From contig NZ_VUOC01000001.1 in the NCBI RefSeq assembly GCF_008386695.1, positions 1,028,347-1,092,346 on the forward strand: a DNA stretch of 64,000 nucleotides, given 5' to 3'. This document shows positions 49,019 to 56,311 of this stretch, in pieces. The position numbers and the translations under genes were made by a program. The stretch is from Chitinophaga agrisoli. GTDB taxonomy: Bacteria > Bacteroidota > Bacteroidia > Chitinophagales > Chitinophagaceae. Below the pieces are notes generated by a model. The model ran no database searches, was not told the origin of the DNA, and saw only the letters and a program-made list of their open reading frames with translations. Numbering within the stretch: position 1 is the first letter of the stretch; every line of letters begins with the position of its first letter.

Positions 49019-49026
49019 CAAAGTTA
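49019..49026 (-). promoter_or_regulatory. -7 element of the acyltransferase gene
   Basis: The minus strand reads TAACTTTG (TAnnTTTG), 14 bases before the GTG at 49004 and just past the nadB stop. Confidence 0.5.
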
Positions 49027-49029
49027 AGG

Positions 49030-50625
49030 TTACAGCACTATATTCTGCACCAGCTCACTCTTATAAGGATAATCTGTATTATAATGCAGGCCGCGGCTTT
49101 CTTTCCGGAAGGCGGCTGCTTTTACGATCAGGTAGCCTACGGTAATGAGGTTACGGAGCTCGCAAAGCTGGGGCGATACTTCTGTTTTCTGGTACAGGAC
49201 CTCTGTTTCCTCATGCAGCATATCCAGCCGGCGTATGGCACGTTCCAAACGTTCATTGGTGCGCACAATGCCCACATAATCGCTCATGATCTGCTTTAGC
49301 TCTTTAAGGCTTTGGGTAATAAGGATCATTTCGCGGGGGGCGGTGGTACCGGCGGCGTCCCAGTCCGGTACATTATCCGGGGCTTTAATGGAGTTTATGC
49401 GCTGTACGGCATCCTGGTAGCAACGGTGGGCGAATACCATGGCCTCCAGCAGGGAGTTAGACGCCAGGCGGTTGGCCCCATGCAGGCCGGTGCTGGCGCA
49501 TTCGCCACAGGCGTACAGGTTATTGATGGAGGTATGGCCCCATTCATCGGTCTTAATACCTCCGCAGCTGTAATGGGCAGAGGGCGCGATAGGGATCATA
49601 TCCTTCCGGATATCGATGCCTATGCTCATACACTTCTCATAAATATTGGGAAAATGGTGAATGAACTTGTCCGGGTCCATATGGCGGCAGTCCAGGTACA
49701 CATACTCTGTACCCGTTATCTTCATCTCGCTATCTATGGCGCGGGCCACAATATCGCGGGGGGCCAGGGACAGGCGGGCGTCATACTTATGCATGAATTC
49801 CTCCCCATGTATATTGCGCAGTATGCCGCCATCGCCGCGTACAGCTTCTGTGATCAGGAAAGAGTTGTTTACGCCAGCCTGGTACAGTGCGGTGGGGTGG
49901 AACTGGATAAACTCCATATTCTCTATCCGGCCTTTGGCGCGGTATACCATGGCCACCCCATCGCCGGTGGCAATGGATGGGTTGGTGGTGCTGCGGTATA
50001 CCTGTCCGTTACCGCCGGTAGCCAGCAGGGTAACACTGCTTAGGATCTTTTCTATTTTTTTGTTCTGCAGGTTCAGCACATATACGCCGTAACACTCAAT
50101 GTCCGGCGTACTTTTGGTTACCAGGTAGCCCAGGTGGTGCTGGGTGATGAGGTCTACCACAAAGCAGTGGGTAACCAGCTCTATATTGCTTTTTCTGTGG
50201 ATGGCGGCCAGCAGGGCGCGCTCTATTTCCTTGCCGGTAACGTCTTTATGGTGTATTACCCGGAACTCAGAGTGCCCGCCTTCGCGGCCCAGTGAATATT
50301 CCCCGTCTGGGTTCTTATCAAAATTGGCCCCCCACTCAATGATCTCGTTCACCCGCTCCGGGCCTTCTTTTACCACTATCTCTACAACATGCTGGTTACA
50401 GAGGCCATCCCCGGCTATCAGCGTATCTTCTATATGTTTTTCAAAGCTGTCATTCTCCAGGTCATTCACTACGGCTACGCCGCCCTGTGCGTATTTGGTA
50501 TTGGTTTCGTCTTCCCGTGTTTTGGTAATAATGGTGATCTTTTTATCCGGATAGTACTCAGCTACTTTTAAAGCATAGGTAAGTCCTGCAATGCCCGAGC
50601 CAATCACTAGAAAATCTGTTTGCAT
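49030..50625 (-). CDS. nadB: L-aspartate oxidase
   Basis: 531 residues from the ATG at 50625; upstream in-frame codons (to 50682) would include the promoter element. NadB oxidises L-aspartate to iminoaspartate with FAD, the first step of NAD synthesis. The FAD-binding fold starts at once (FLVIGSGIAGLTYALKVAE), followed by TKYAQGGVAVV, REGGHSEFRVIHHKDVTG, GGNGQVYRSTTNP, IQFHPTALY, APSAHYSCGGIKTDEWG and TGLHGANRLASNSLLE. nadA and nadC are not in the window. It has its own promoter. Confidence 0.96.
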   Translation of the reverse strand: MQTDFLVIGSGIAGLTYALKVAEYYPDKKITIITKTREDETNTKYAQGGVAVVNDLENDSFEKHIEDTLIAGDGLCNQHVVEIVVKEGPERVNEIIEWGANFDKNPDGEYSLGREGGHSEFRVIHHKDVTGKEIERALLAAIHRKSNIELVTHCFVVDLITQHHLGYLVTKSTPDIECYGVYVLNLQNKKIEKILSSVTLLATGGNGQVYRSTTNPSIATGDGVAMVYRAKGRIENMEFIQFHPTALYQAGVNNSFLITEAVRGDGGILRNIHGEEFMHKYDARLSLAPRDIVARAIDSEMKITGTEYVYLDCRHMDPDKFIHHFPNIYEKCMSIGIDIRKDMIPIAPSAHYSCGGIKTDEWGHTSINNLYACGECASTGLHGANRLASNSLLEAMVFAHRCYQDAVQRINSIKAPDNVPDWDAAGTTAPREMILITQSLKELKQIMSDYVGIVRTNERLERAIRRLDMLHEETEVLYQKTEVSPQLCELRNLITVGYLIVKAAAFRKESRGLHYNTDYPYKSELVQNIVL

Positions 50626-50643
50626 AGATGCGGTTTTAGATGC

Positions 50644-50659
50644 GCGATTAAAAAATCGC
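50644..50659 (-). promoter_or_regulatory. inverted repeat at the nadB transcription start
   Basis: GCGATT (50644-50649) and AATCGC (50654-50659) flank AAAA, directly downstream of the nadB -7 element. It is either a 5' hairpin or a repressor site. Confidence 0.35.
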
Positions 50660-50663
50660 AAAT

Positions 50664-50671
50664 CAAATTTA
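50664..50671 (-). promoter_or_regulatory. nadB -7 element
   Basis: The minus strand reads TAAATTTG (TAnnTTTG), 39 bases before the nadB ATG. It overlaps the last codon of the upstream YhhN gene. Confidence 0.5.
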
Positions 50672-51346
50672 CGCTTTAACACGTGAATTCAAATAGTTAA
50701 GGCTGCCTTCTATCAATGCCCATTGTGCCAGGCCATAGGTGAGCATTACAAAAATGCTGGCGCCGGGGAAGGAATGGTAGAAGCGCTGAGTGGCTATCAT
50801 CGCGTCTGAGCAGATAAACAGTATGCTGCCCACTATGCAGTACCAGCCCATAGGCTGTTCCTTAAAACGGAAGGCATGCATTACGCATAACAGGGTAAAG
50901 GAAATGGTGATGGCGTAGATAATAACGGGTATGCTTAAACTGCCCAGGTAGGGGAACAGGAAAAAGATAAAAGCGATCACCACCGCTTCCGTAAGGAAAA
51001 TAAGCGGATACTTGCAAAGAGGGAGTGGGTAATTGGTATACCGTACTTTCAGGAAAAAGCCAATATAGGCCAGGTGGGCCAGCAAAAAGCTACCCAGGCC
51101 GGGCAGGAAATACTTGTCCCATAACAGCAATATATCGCCCAGCCAGGAAAAGAACAGGGCGGCCAGCAGCAGGTTGCGAAAGATAGCGGGCCGCAGGTGA
51201 TGAATGGCGGCCAGCAGGCTGGCGCCCAATAAAGGCATTAACAGGGGTTTGGTCACATACCGTAAGCAATCCGCGTTCAGGGCAATAGCCAACAGGTCTG
51301 CTATCAATACTATAAAGTAGAGTATAAACCAGGTAGGTTTTTTCAT
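50669..51346 (-). CDS. YhhN-family membrane protein (lysoplasmalogenase-like)
   Basis: 225 residues with about eight hydrophobic segments and the YhhN pattern: VTKPLLMPLL near 32-41, FSWLGDILLLW with the conserved Asp (about 72), LAHLAYIGFF (about 90) and SDAMIATQRF with Asp near the end. Mammalian members hydrolyse lysoplasmalogens; the bacterial substrate is not known. It ends beside the nadB promoter and starts 21 bases after the kinase gene ends. Confidence 0.85.
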   Translation of the reverse strand: MKKPTWFILYFIVLIADLLAIALNADCLRYVTKPLLMPLLGASLLAAIHHLRPAIFRNLLLAALFFSWLGDILLLWDKYFLPGLGSFLLAHLAYIGFFLKVRYTNYPLPLCKYPLIFLTEAVVIAFIFFLFPYLGSLSIPVIIYAITISFTLLCVMHAFRFKEQPMGWYCIVGSILFICSDAMIATQRFYHSFPGASIFVMLTYGLAQWALIEGSLNYLNSRVKA

Positions 51347-51367
51347 AGTAGGTTAAATATAACGAAA

Positions 51368-52705
51368 CTATACCACTCCCAGCACCACGTAAAAGGTGGT
51401 ACCCTCGCCATTGCCGCTGCTTACTTTCAGCTGTCCGCCGTGTGATTGTATGATCTGCTGGGAAAGGCTCAACCCAATGCCGCTGCCTTTTTTCTTGGTG
51501 GTAAAGAAGGGAATGAAGATCTTATTCAGGGCTTCCGCATCAATGCCGGGGCCATTATCCGTAATGGAAATGCATACCTGCTGCGGATTGCTCATGTAGG
51601 TCTTTAGCTGAATGTATGGCGTGTGGGTCTGCTCCAGCGCGTCCATGGCATTTTTGATAAGGTTGATGAGCACCATCTGCAGCTGGGCGGTATCCGCATG
51701 TATGTCTACATTATCCGCTTCCAGTTCAAATTGGAAATGGATACCGGCTTGTTTAAGGTCCGGCATCAGGAGGTTGCTCACGGAGGTAACCAGGGCCCTG
51801 AGGCTTACATCCATGAACTGCGGTTTGGGCAGGGTAGTGTAGTCGCGGTAGGCGTTCACAAAATTCATGATGCCTTTGCTGCGGTTCTCCACCGTTTGCA
51901 GGGCCTCCTGCAGATCGGCAATGGCCTCCGGCTGCTGCGTATAGGGGGCAATATCCTGCTCTACTATTTCCTGCATGGTGCTGATGAGGGATACAATGGG
52001 CGTAACGGAATTCATGATCTCATGCCGCAGGATCTTGGTCAGGTTTTGCCAGGCCTCCAGCTCTTTTTCCTGCAGTTCTGTATGGATGTTCTGCAGACTG
52101 ATGAGTTTTACCAGCCGGCCCTGCAGGCGTATGGTAGCGGCGTGTATAGATAATTGTTGCTCCTGGCGGGTGCGGTACAGGATCTTGTTGCCGGAGCGCA
52201 GTTGTAATAACAGTTCCGGCAGGTCAGGATGGGTATTCTTCAGCTCCGCAATATTGCGCAGCCGGTAAATATTCAGCAGCCGGAAGGCGGAAGGGTTGAT
52301 CAACTCAATCTTTCCTTCCGCATCAAAAGACAGCATGCCTATGCTGATATGCTGTACAATGGTATCAATGTATTTCAGGTTGGCTTCTTTCTCCGCCCGT
52401 GTTTGCCGGAAGGCCTCCAATACCTCGTTAAACTGCTGGTTCAGCTCCCGGAAGCTTTTGCCCAGTTTATTATCCGCATTAAAACGGATGGAGAAGTCCT
52501 CGTAGCGGATGGATTCCAGGAACAGGGTTAGCTTGCGGTTCACCCTGTTCAGGTAGTAATAGATGCCGTATACCTGTATTGCTGTAAGCACGGCCAGCGC
52601 CATACCGGGTATAATGCCTGCGGCCTGCCATAACCACACCCCCGCTATAATTGTAAGGGTGAGCAGCAATATGCGCAGAAGTATATTTATGCTAAAATGG
52701 GTCAT
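51368..52705 (-). CDS. membrane sensor histidine kinase (NtrY-like)
   Basis: 445 residues. Two membrane helices (about 8-29 and 33-51) with almost no periplasmic loop, so the signal is probably sensed in the membrane or inside. A HAMP-like linker (52-105) and PAS domain (112-205, DTIVQHISIGMLSFDAEGKIELINPSA) follow, then the dimerisation helix with phospho-accepting His228 in ILRHEIMNSVTPI, and an HATPase domain (NLIKNAMDALEQ, DNGPGI, KKGSGIGLSLSQQI, GEGTTFYV). Its ATG shares one base with the stop of the regulator gene upstream (TAATG), so the pair is translationally coupled. Confidence 0.94.
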   Translation of the reverse strand: MTHFSINILLRILLLTLTIIAGVWLWQAAGIIPGMALAVLTAIQVYGIYYYLNRVNRKLTLFLESIRYEDFSIRFNADNKLGKSFRELNQQFNEVLEAFRQTRAEKEANLKYIDTIVQHISIGMLSFDAEGKIELINPSAFRLLNIYRLRNIAELKNTHPDLPELLLQLRSGNKILYRTRQEQQLSIHAATIRLQGRLVKLISLQNIHTELQEKELEAWQNLTKILRHEIMNSVTPIVSLISTMQEIVEQDIAPYTQQPEAIADLQEALQTVENRSKGIMNFVNAYRDYTTLPKPQFMDVSLRALVTSVSNLLMPDLKQAGIHFQFELEADNVDIHADTAQLQMVLINLIKNAMDALEQTHTPYIQLKTYMSNPQQVCISITDNGPGIDAEALNKIFIPFFTTKKKGSGIGLSLSQQIIQSHGGQLKVSSGNGEGTTFYVVLGVV

Positions 52706-54051
52706 TATAAATTGTACTTCTCCAGTCTTCTATACAGGGCGGCCCTGCTTAATCCCAGTTCCCTGGCAGCTTCTGTAATGTTGCCATTACATTTTTTCAT
52801 GGCCTGGGTAATGATGTTGCGTTCCATTTCCTCCAGGTTATAACCGGTGTCCAGGTCCTGCTCGCGGGAGGGGCTTTTTACAAATACATCCTTAGGCATC
52901 AGCATTTTGCCCTGGGAAAGGATCACGGCCCTTTCAATGGCATGTTGCAGCTCGCGGATATTGCCCGGCCAGTCATACTGCTGCAACTGTTGCACCAGGG
53001 CCTCATGCAGGGCGGTTACAGGGCGTTTGTATTTATCCCGGTACAGCTGCAGGAAATGTTCTGCCAGCGGTATTATATCTTCTGTGCGTTCCCGCAGGGA
53101 AGGCAGCTGGATCTCTATGGTATTGATACGGTACAGTAAGTCCTGGCGGAACAGGTGCTGACCGGCCATTTGCTGAATGTTACGGTTAGTGGCGCAGATA
53201 AGCCGTACATCAATAGGGATGGTCTTATTGGAGCCTACCCGGGTGACAGAACGGTTCTGCAGTACGGTAAGCAGTTTAGCCTGGAAGGGGAGGGAGATAT
53301 TACCTATCTCGTCCAGGAAAATGGTGCCGCCGTTTGCCTCTTCAAAGCGGCCCAGGCGGTCTTCGCGGGCGTCTGTAAAAGCGCCTTTCACATGGCCAAA
53401 GAGCTCACTTTCAAACAGCGTTTCGCTAATAGCGCCCAGGTCTACGCCTACCAGGGGTTGTTTTTCCCGCAGGGACAGGTGGTGGATGTGCCGGGCCAGC
53501 ATATCCTTACCAGTACCGTTCTCGCCCAGTATCAGGATATTGGCGTCTGTAGCGGCCACTCTTTGTACCGTATCCATTACCTGCTGCATGGCGGCGCTGT
53601 TGCCGGTAATGAGCTGTCCGTCTGTATTGACAGGTTTCTCCTTTTGTGTGGCCACCCGGTGTTTATTGTAAGCGGCCTGCATGGTAGCCAGCAGCTTTTC
53701 ATTTTCCCAGGGTTTCAGCACAAAATCGCAGGCGCCGGCTTTAATGGCCCGTACGGCCATTTCCACATCGCCATAGGCGGTGAACAGTACTACGGAGGCC
53801 TGGGGCTTAACGTCCAGGATACGGTCCAGCCATTCAAAACCCTCTTTACCGCTGCTCAGGTCGCGGGTAAAGTTCATATCCAGCAGGATCACGTCGTAAT
53901 CAAAATTGGATACCAGGTAAGGGATCTTTTGCGGGTTACGCTCAAAATCCACATGTTCAAAATGGCGTTTCAGGAGCAGGCGGGCGGCACGCAGCACGTC
54001 CATATCATCATCTACGATCAGTATTTTTCCGGGTAGCATTGTAGTCATCAT
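52705..54051 (-). CDS. NtrC-type sigma-54 response regulator
   Basis: 448 residues. Receiver domain (1-125) with Asp58 as phosphoacceptor (ILLDMN), AAA+ sigma-54 activation domain (about 145-385) with Walker A GENGTGKD, and Fis-type HTH at the C-terminus (NITEAARELGLSRAALYRRLEKYNL). The sigma-54 contact loop is GAFTDA rather than GAFTGA. It is divergent from the export operon at 54315, whose upstream region has two phased binding-site candidates and a sigma-54 promoter, so it is the likely activator. The downstream kinase gene overlaps its stop by one base. Confidence 0.95.
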   Translation of the reverse strand: MMTTMLPGKILIVDDDMDVLRAARLLLKRHFEHVDFERNPQKIPYLVSNFDYDVILLDMNFTRDLSSGKEGFEWLDRILDVKPQASVVLFTAYGDVEMAVRAIKAGACDFVLKPWENEKLLATMQAAYNKHRVATQKEKPVNTDGQLITGNSAAMQQVMDTVQRVAATDANILILGENGTGKDMLARHIHHLSLREKQPLVGVDLGAISETLFESELFGHVKGAFTDAREDRLGRFEEANGGTIFLDEIGNISLPFQAKLLTVLQNRSVTRVGSNKTIPIDVRLICATNRNIQQMAGQHLFRQDLLYRINTIEIQLPSLRERTEDIIPLAEHFLQLYRDKYKRPVTALHEALVQQLQQYDWPGNIRELQHAIERAVILSQGKMLMPKDVFVKSPSREQDLDTGYNLEEMERNIITQAMKKCNGNITEAARELGLSRAALYRRLEKYNL

Positions 54052-54176
54052 ATTTTCAGTTCAGCAAACTATATTCCTGATATGTTTGATAGTAGCAAAT
54101 TAGCGGGGAAGCCGCTACTGGGCAATATAAACAAAGATTTCGTCTTTTTAGGCGGGCAGCAGCGGGGTTTTGGAAG

Positions 54177-54213
54177 TGTCCGGAAATGGACAACACTTGT
54201 CCGGTACGGGACG
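54177..54213 (+). promoter_or_regulatory. two phased enhancer sites
   Basis: Site 1 is TGTCC-N6-GGACA (54177-54192); site 2 is TGTCC-N6-GGACG (54198-54213). Their starts are 21 bases apart, two helical turns, so both face the same side of DNA. They are centred about 107 and 86 bases before the predicted sigma-54 start. Confidence 0.6.
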
Positions 54214-54265
54214 TTTTTAAACCGGTATTTTTTCTCAAATGCTTACTGGTAAAGGTTTTATAGCT

Positions 54266-54282
54266 TTGGCATGTTGGTTGAA
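54266..54282 (+). promoter_or_regulatory. sigma-54 promoter of the ABC export operon
   Basis: TTGGCATGTTGGTTGAA against the consensus YTGGCACG-N4-TTGCW: the -24 GG, the TTG and the spacing are right, but the -12 GC is GA and one -24 box base is changed. The first codon of the operon is 33 bases on. Confidence 0.6.
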
Positions 54283-54314
54283 CTTCCAGGGCAGCCAAAT
54301 ATTGGCATTCAGTT

Positions 54315-55562
54315 ATGGATAGAAAAATCGAAAAGAAATTCTGGTCAAAGAAACGGATCTTAATGATAAGCGGCGGCGGTCTGGTGGCCCTGTTGCTCCT
54401 GTATAACCTCATATTTGCCGATCATCGCTCCCGGCTTAATGTAGAAAAGGATAAGATCACTGTAAGTACCGTTACCAAAGGTACTTTTGACCAATATATC
54501 GCGGTAACCGCTGTAGTGCAACCGTTAAAGACCATCCGCCTGGATGCGATAGAGGGCGGATATGTAAGCCGTAAGTACCTGGAAGGTGGTAGCATGGTAA
54601 AAGCAGGCGATTCCATTCTGCGCCTGGAGAACCAGCGTATGCAAATGGAGTTCATGAACCATGAAACAGAAATGTACCGCCTGATCAATGAGCTCCAGAA
54701 TACCCGCCTGAGCCTGAAGCAGAACCGGTATACCCTGGAAAAAACGCTTTCTGACCTGGATTACAAGATAGCGCAGGCCAAAGATATATACGACCGTTAC
54801 AAACAGCTGGTAGATGAGAAAATAGTAGCCCGGCAGGACTTTAACAAAAGCAAGATGGACTATGAAGGCCTGGTAAAACAGCGGGAGATCGAAATAGAAA
54901 GCCAGAAATACCAGGATGAGAATGCGAAGATCCAGATCGCTCAGCTGGAAGGCACCATTGCCCGCACCCAGCGCAACCTGCAGATGATGAAGGATAACCT
55001 CAATAACCTGATCGTACGGGCGCCAATTGCCGGCCAGCTATCTTCCGTAAATGTGGAAGTAGGCTCCAGCATCACTTCCGGCCAGAATATAGGTCAGATA
55101 GATGACCTGGACGGGTTTAAGATGCGGGCGGAGGTGGATGAGCACTATCTCTCCCGGGTATTTGCCGGCTTAAAGGCCTCCTTTGAGTTCAACGGTAAAA
55201 ACTATGAGCTGACGATCACCAAGGCCTTCCCGGAGGTGACCAATGGCCGGTTTAATGTAGACATGAATTTTGTAAAAGGTACGCCGGAAGGCATACGCCG
55301 TGGACAATCCTCTCCTATCCGCCTGGAACTGGGTAAATCCTCAGAGGCCGTATTGCTGCCTGTAGGTGGTTTCTTCTCCGATACCGGCGGCAACTGGGTA
55401 TATGTGCTGGATAAAGGCGGCAAACGCGCCGTAAAACGGAACATATCCCTGGGCCAAAAAAACCCCTTATTCTTTGAGGTGCTGGAAGGCCTGCAGCCTG
55501 GCGAGCAGGTGATCACCTCCTCCTACGAGAACTTTGGGGATAAGGAAGTGTTGGTATTCTAA
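54315..55562 (+). CDS. membrane-fusion (HlyD/MacA-type) subunit of an ABC exporter
   Basis: 415 residues. One N-terminal membrane anchor (about 16-36), then a lipoyl half (VVQPLKTIRLDAIEGGYVSRKYLEGGSMVKAGDSILRLEN, 60-105), a long coiled coil (about 110-220), the second lipoyl half (LIVRAPIAGQLSSVNVEVGSSITSGQNIGQI, 230-262), a beta-barrel domain and a membrane-proximal domain ending EQVITSSYENFGDKEVLVF. Such proteins link an inner-membrane ABC transporter to an outer-membrane TolC-like channel; none is in the window. It is the first gene of the predicted sigma-54 operon. Confidence 0.93.
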   Translation: MDRKIEKKFWSKKRILMISGGGLVALLLLYNLIFADHRSRLNVEKDKITVSTVTKGTFDQYIAVTAVVQPLKTIRLDAIEGGYVSRKYLEGGSMVKAGDSILRLENQRMQMEFMNHETEMYRLINELQNTRLSLKQNRYTLEKTLSDLDYKIAQAKDIYDRYKQLVDEKIVARQDFNKSKMDYEGLVKQREIEIESQKYQDENAKIQIAQLEGTIARTQRNLQMMKDNLNNLIVRAPIAGQLSSVNVEVGSSITSGQNIGQIDDLDGFKMRAEVDEHYLSRVFAGLKASFEFNGKNYELTITKAFPEVTNGRFNVDMNFVKGTPEGIRRGQSSPIRLELGKSSEAVLLPVGGFFSDTGGNWVYVLDKGGKRAVKRNISLGQKNPLFFEVLEGLQPGEQVITSSYENFGDKEVLVF

Positions 55563-55621
55563 CACCTGCCGGCCTTTTGTTCATTGTATTGTTGCAACTA
55601 ATTTATTTTAAAACCGATAAC

Positions 55622-56311
55622 ATGATAAAGACCGTTAATCTGCAAAAACTTTTCAGTACAGAAGAAGTAGAAACAACTGCCCTCAACGGTATCAATATGG
55701 AAATCCAGGACGGGGAGTTTGTAGCCATCATGGGCCCTTCCGGCTGTGGCAAATCCACCCTGCTGAATATCCTGGGCCTGTTGGATAACCCCAGCGCCGG
55801 TGAATATTATTTCTGGGATAAGGAAGTGGCCCGCATGAGTGAGCGCCAGCGCGCCCAGTTACGTAAAGGCTCTATCGGTTTTGTATTCCAGAGCTTTAAC
55901 CTCATTGATGAGCTCACGGTCTTTGAAAACGTGGAGCTGCCCCTCCTGTACCTGAAAGTGCCCTCCCAGGAGCGGAAGCAGAAAGTAGAGCAGGTGCTGG
56001 AGCGTATGAATATCATGCACCGCCGCAACCACTTCCCGCAACAGCTGTCCGGTGGTCAGCAACAGAGGGTGGCCATTGCACGCGCGGTAGTAGCCAAGCC
56101 CAAGATGATACTGGCGGATGAGCCCACCGGTAACCTGGACAGTACCAACGGCGAAGAAGTGATGAAGCTGTTACAGGAGCTGAATGACGCCGGTACTACC
56201 ATGGTAATGGTAACGCACAGCCCTTATGACGCCGGTTTTGCCCATCGCATTATTAACCTGTTTGATGGCAGGGTGGTAACAGAAAATATCAAAGAACAGT
56301 TCCATGTTTAA
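55622..56311 (+). CDS. ABC transporter ATPase (MacB/LolD-type)
   Basis: 229 residues from the ATG at 55622; an earlier in-frame ATG adds a poor hydrophobic tail. It has the MacB/LolD-type nucleotide-binding domain with Walker A GPSGCGKST (38-46), Q-loop VFQSFNLIDELTVFENVELPLLY, signature LSGGQQQR, Walker B MILADEPTGNLDS and H-loop VTHS. It provides energy for the FtsX-type permeases that follow. It overlaps the first permease by eight bases. It is the only ATPase for at least four permeases in the window. Confidence 0.96.
   Translation: MIKTVNLQKLFSTEEVETTALNGINMEIQDGEFVAIMGPSGCGKSTLLNILGLLDNPSAGEYYFWDKEVARMSERQRAQLRKGSIGFVFQSFNLIDELTVFENVELPLLYLKVPSQERKQKVEQVLERMNIMHRRNHFPQQLSGGQQQRVAIARAVVAKPKMILADEPTGNLDSTNGEEVMKLLQELNDAGTTMVMVTHSPYDAGFAHRIINLFDGRVVTENIKEQFHV

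Noticed and set aside
53155-54036. 293-codon plus-strand ORF opposite the NtrC-type regulator
   Set aside because: Shadow of a complete receiver/AAA+ coding sequence.
54056-54412. 118-codon minus-strand ORF upstream of the regulator gene
   Set aside because: It overlaps the enhancer/promoter region and the start of the membrane-fusion gene, and the translation has no family features.
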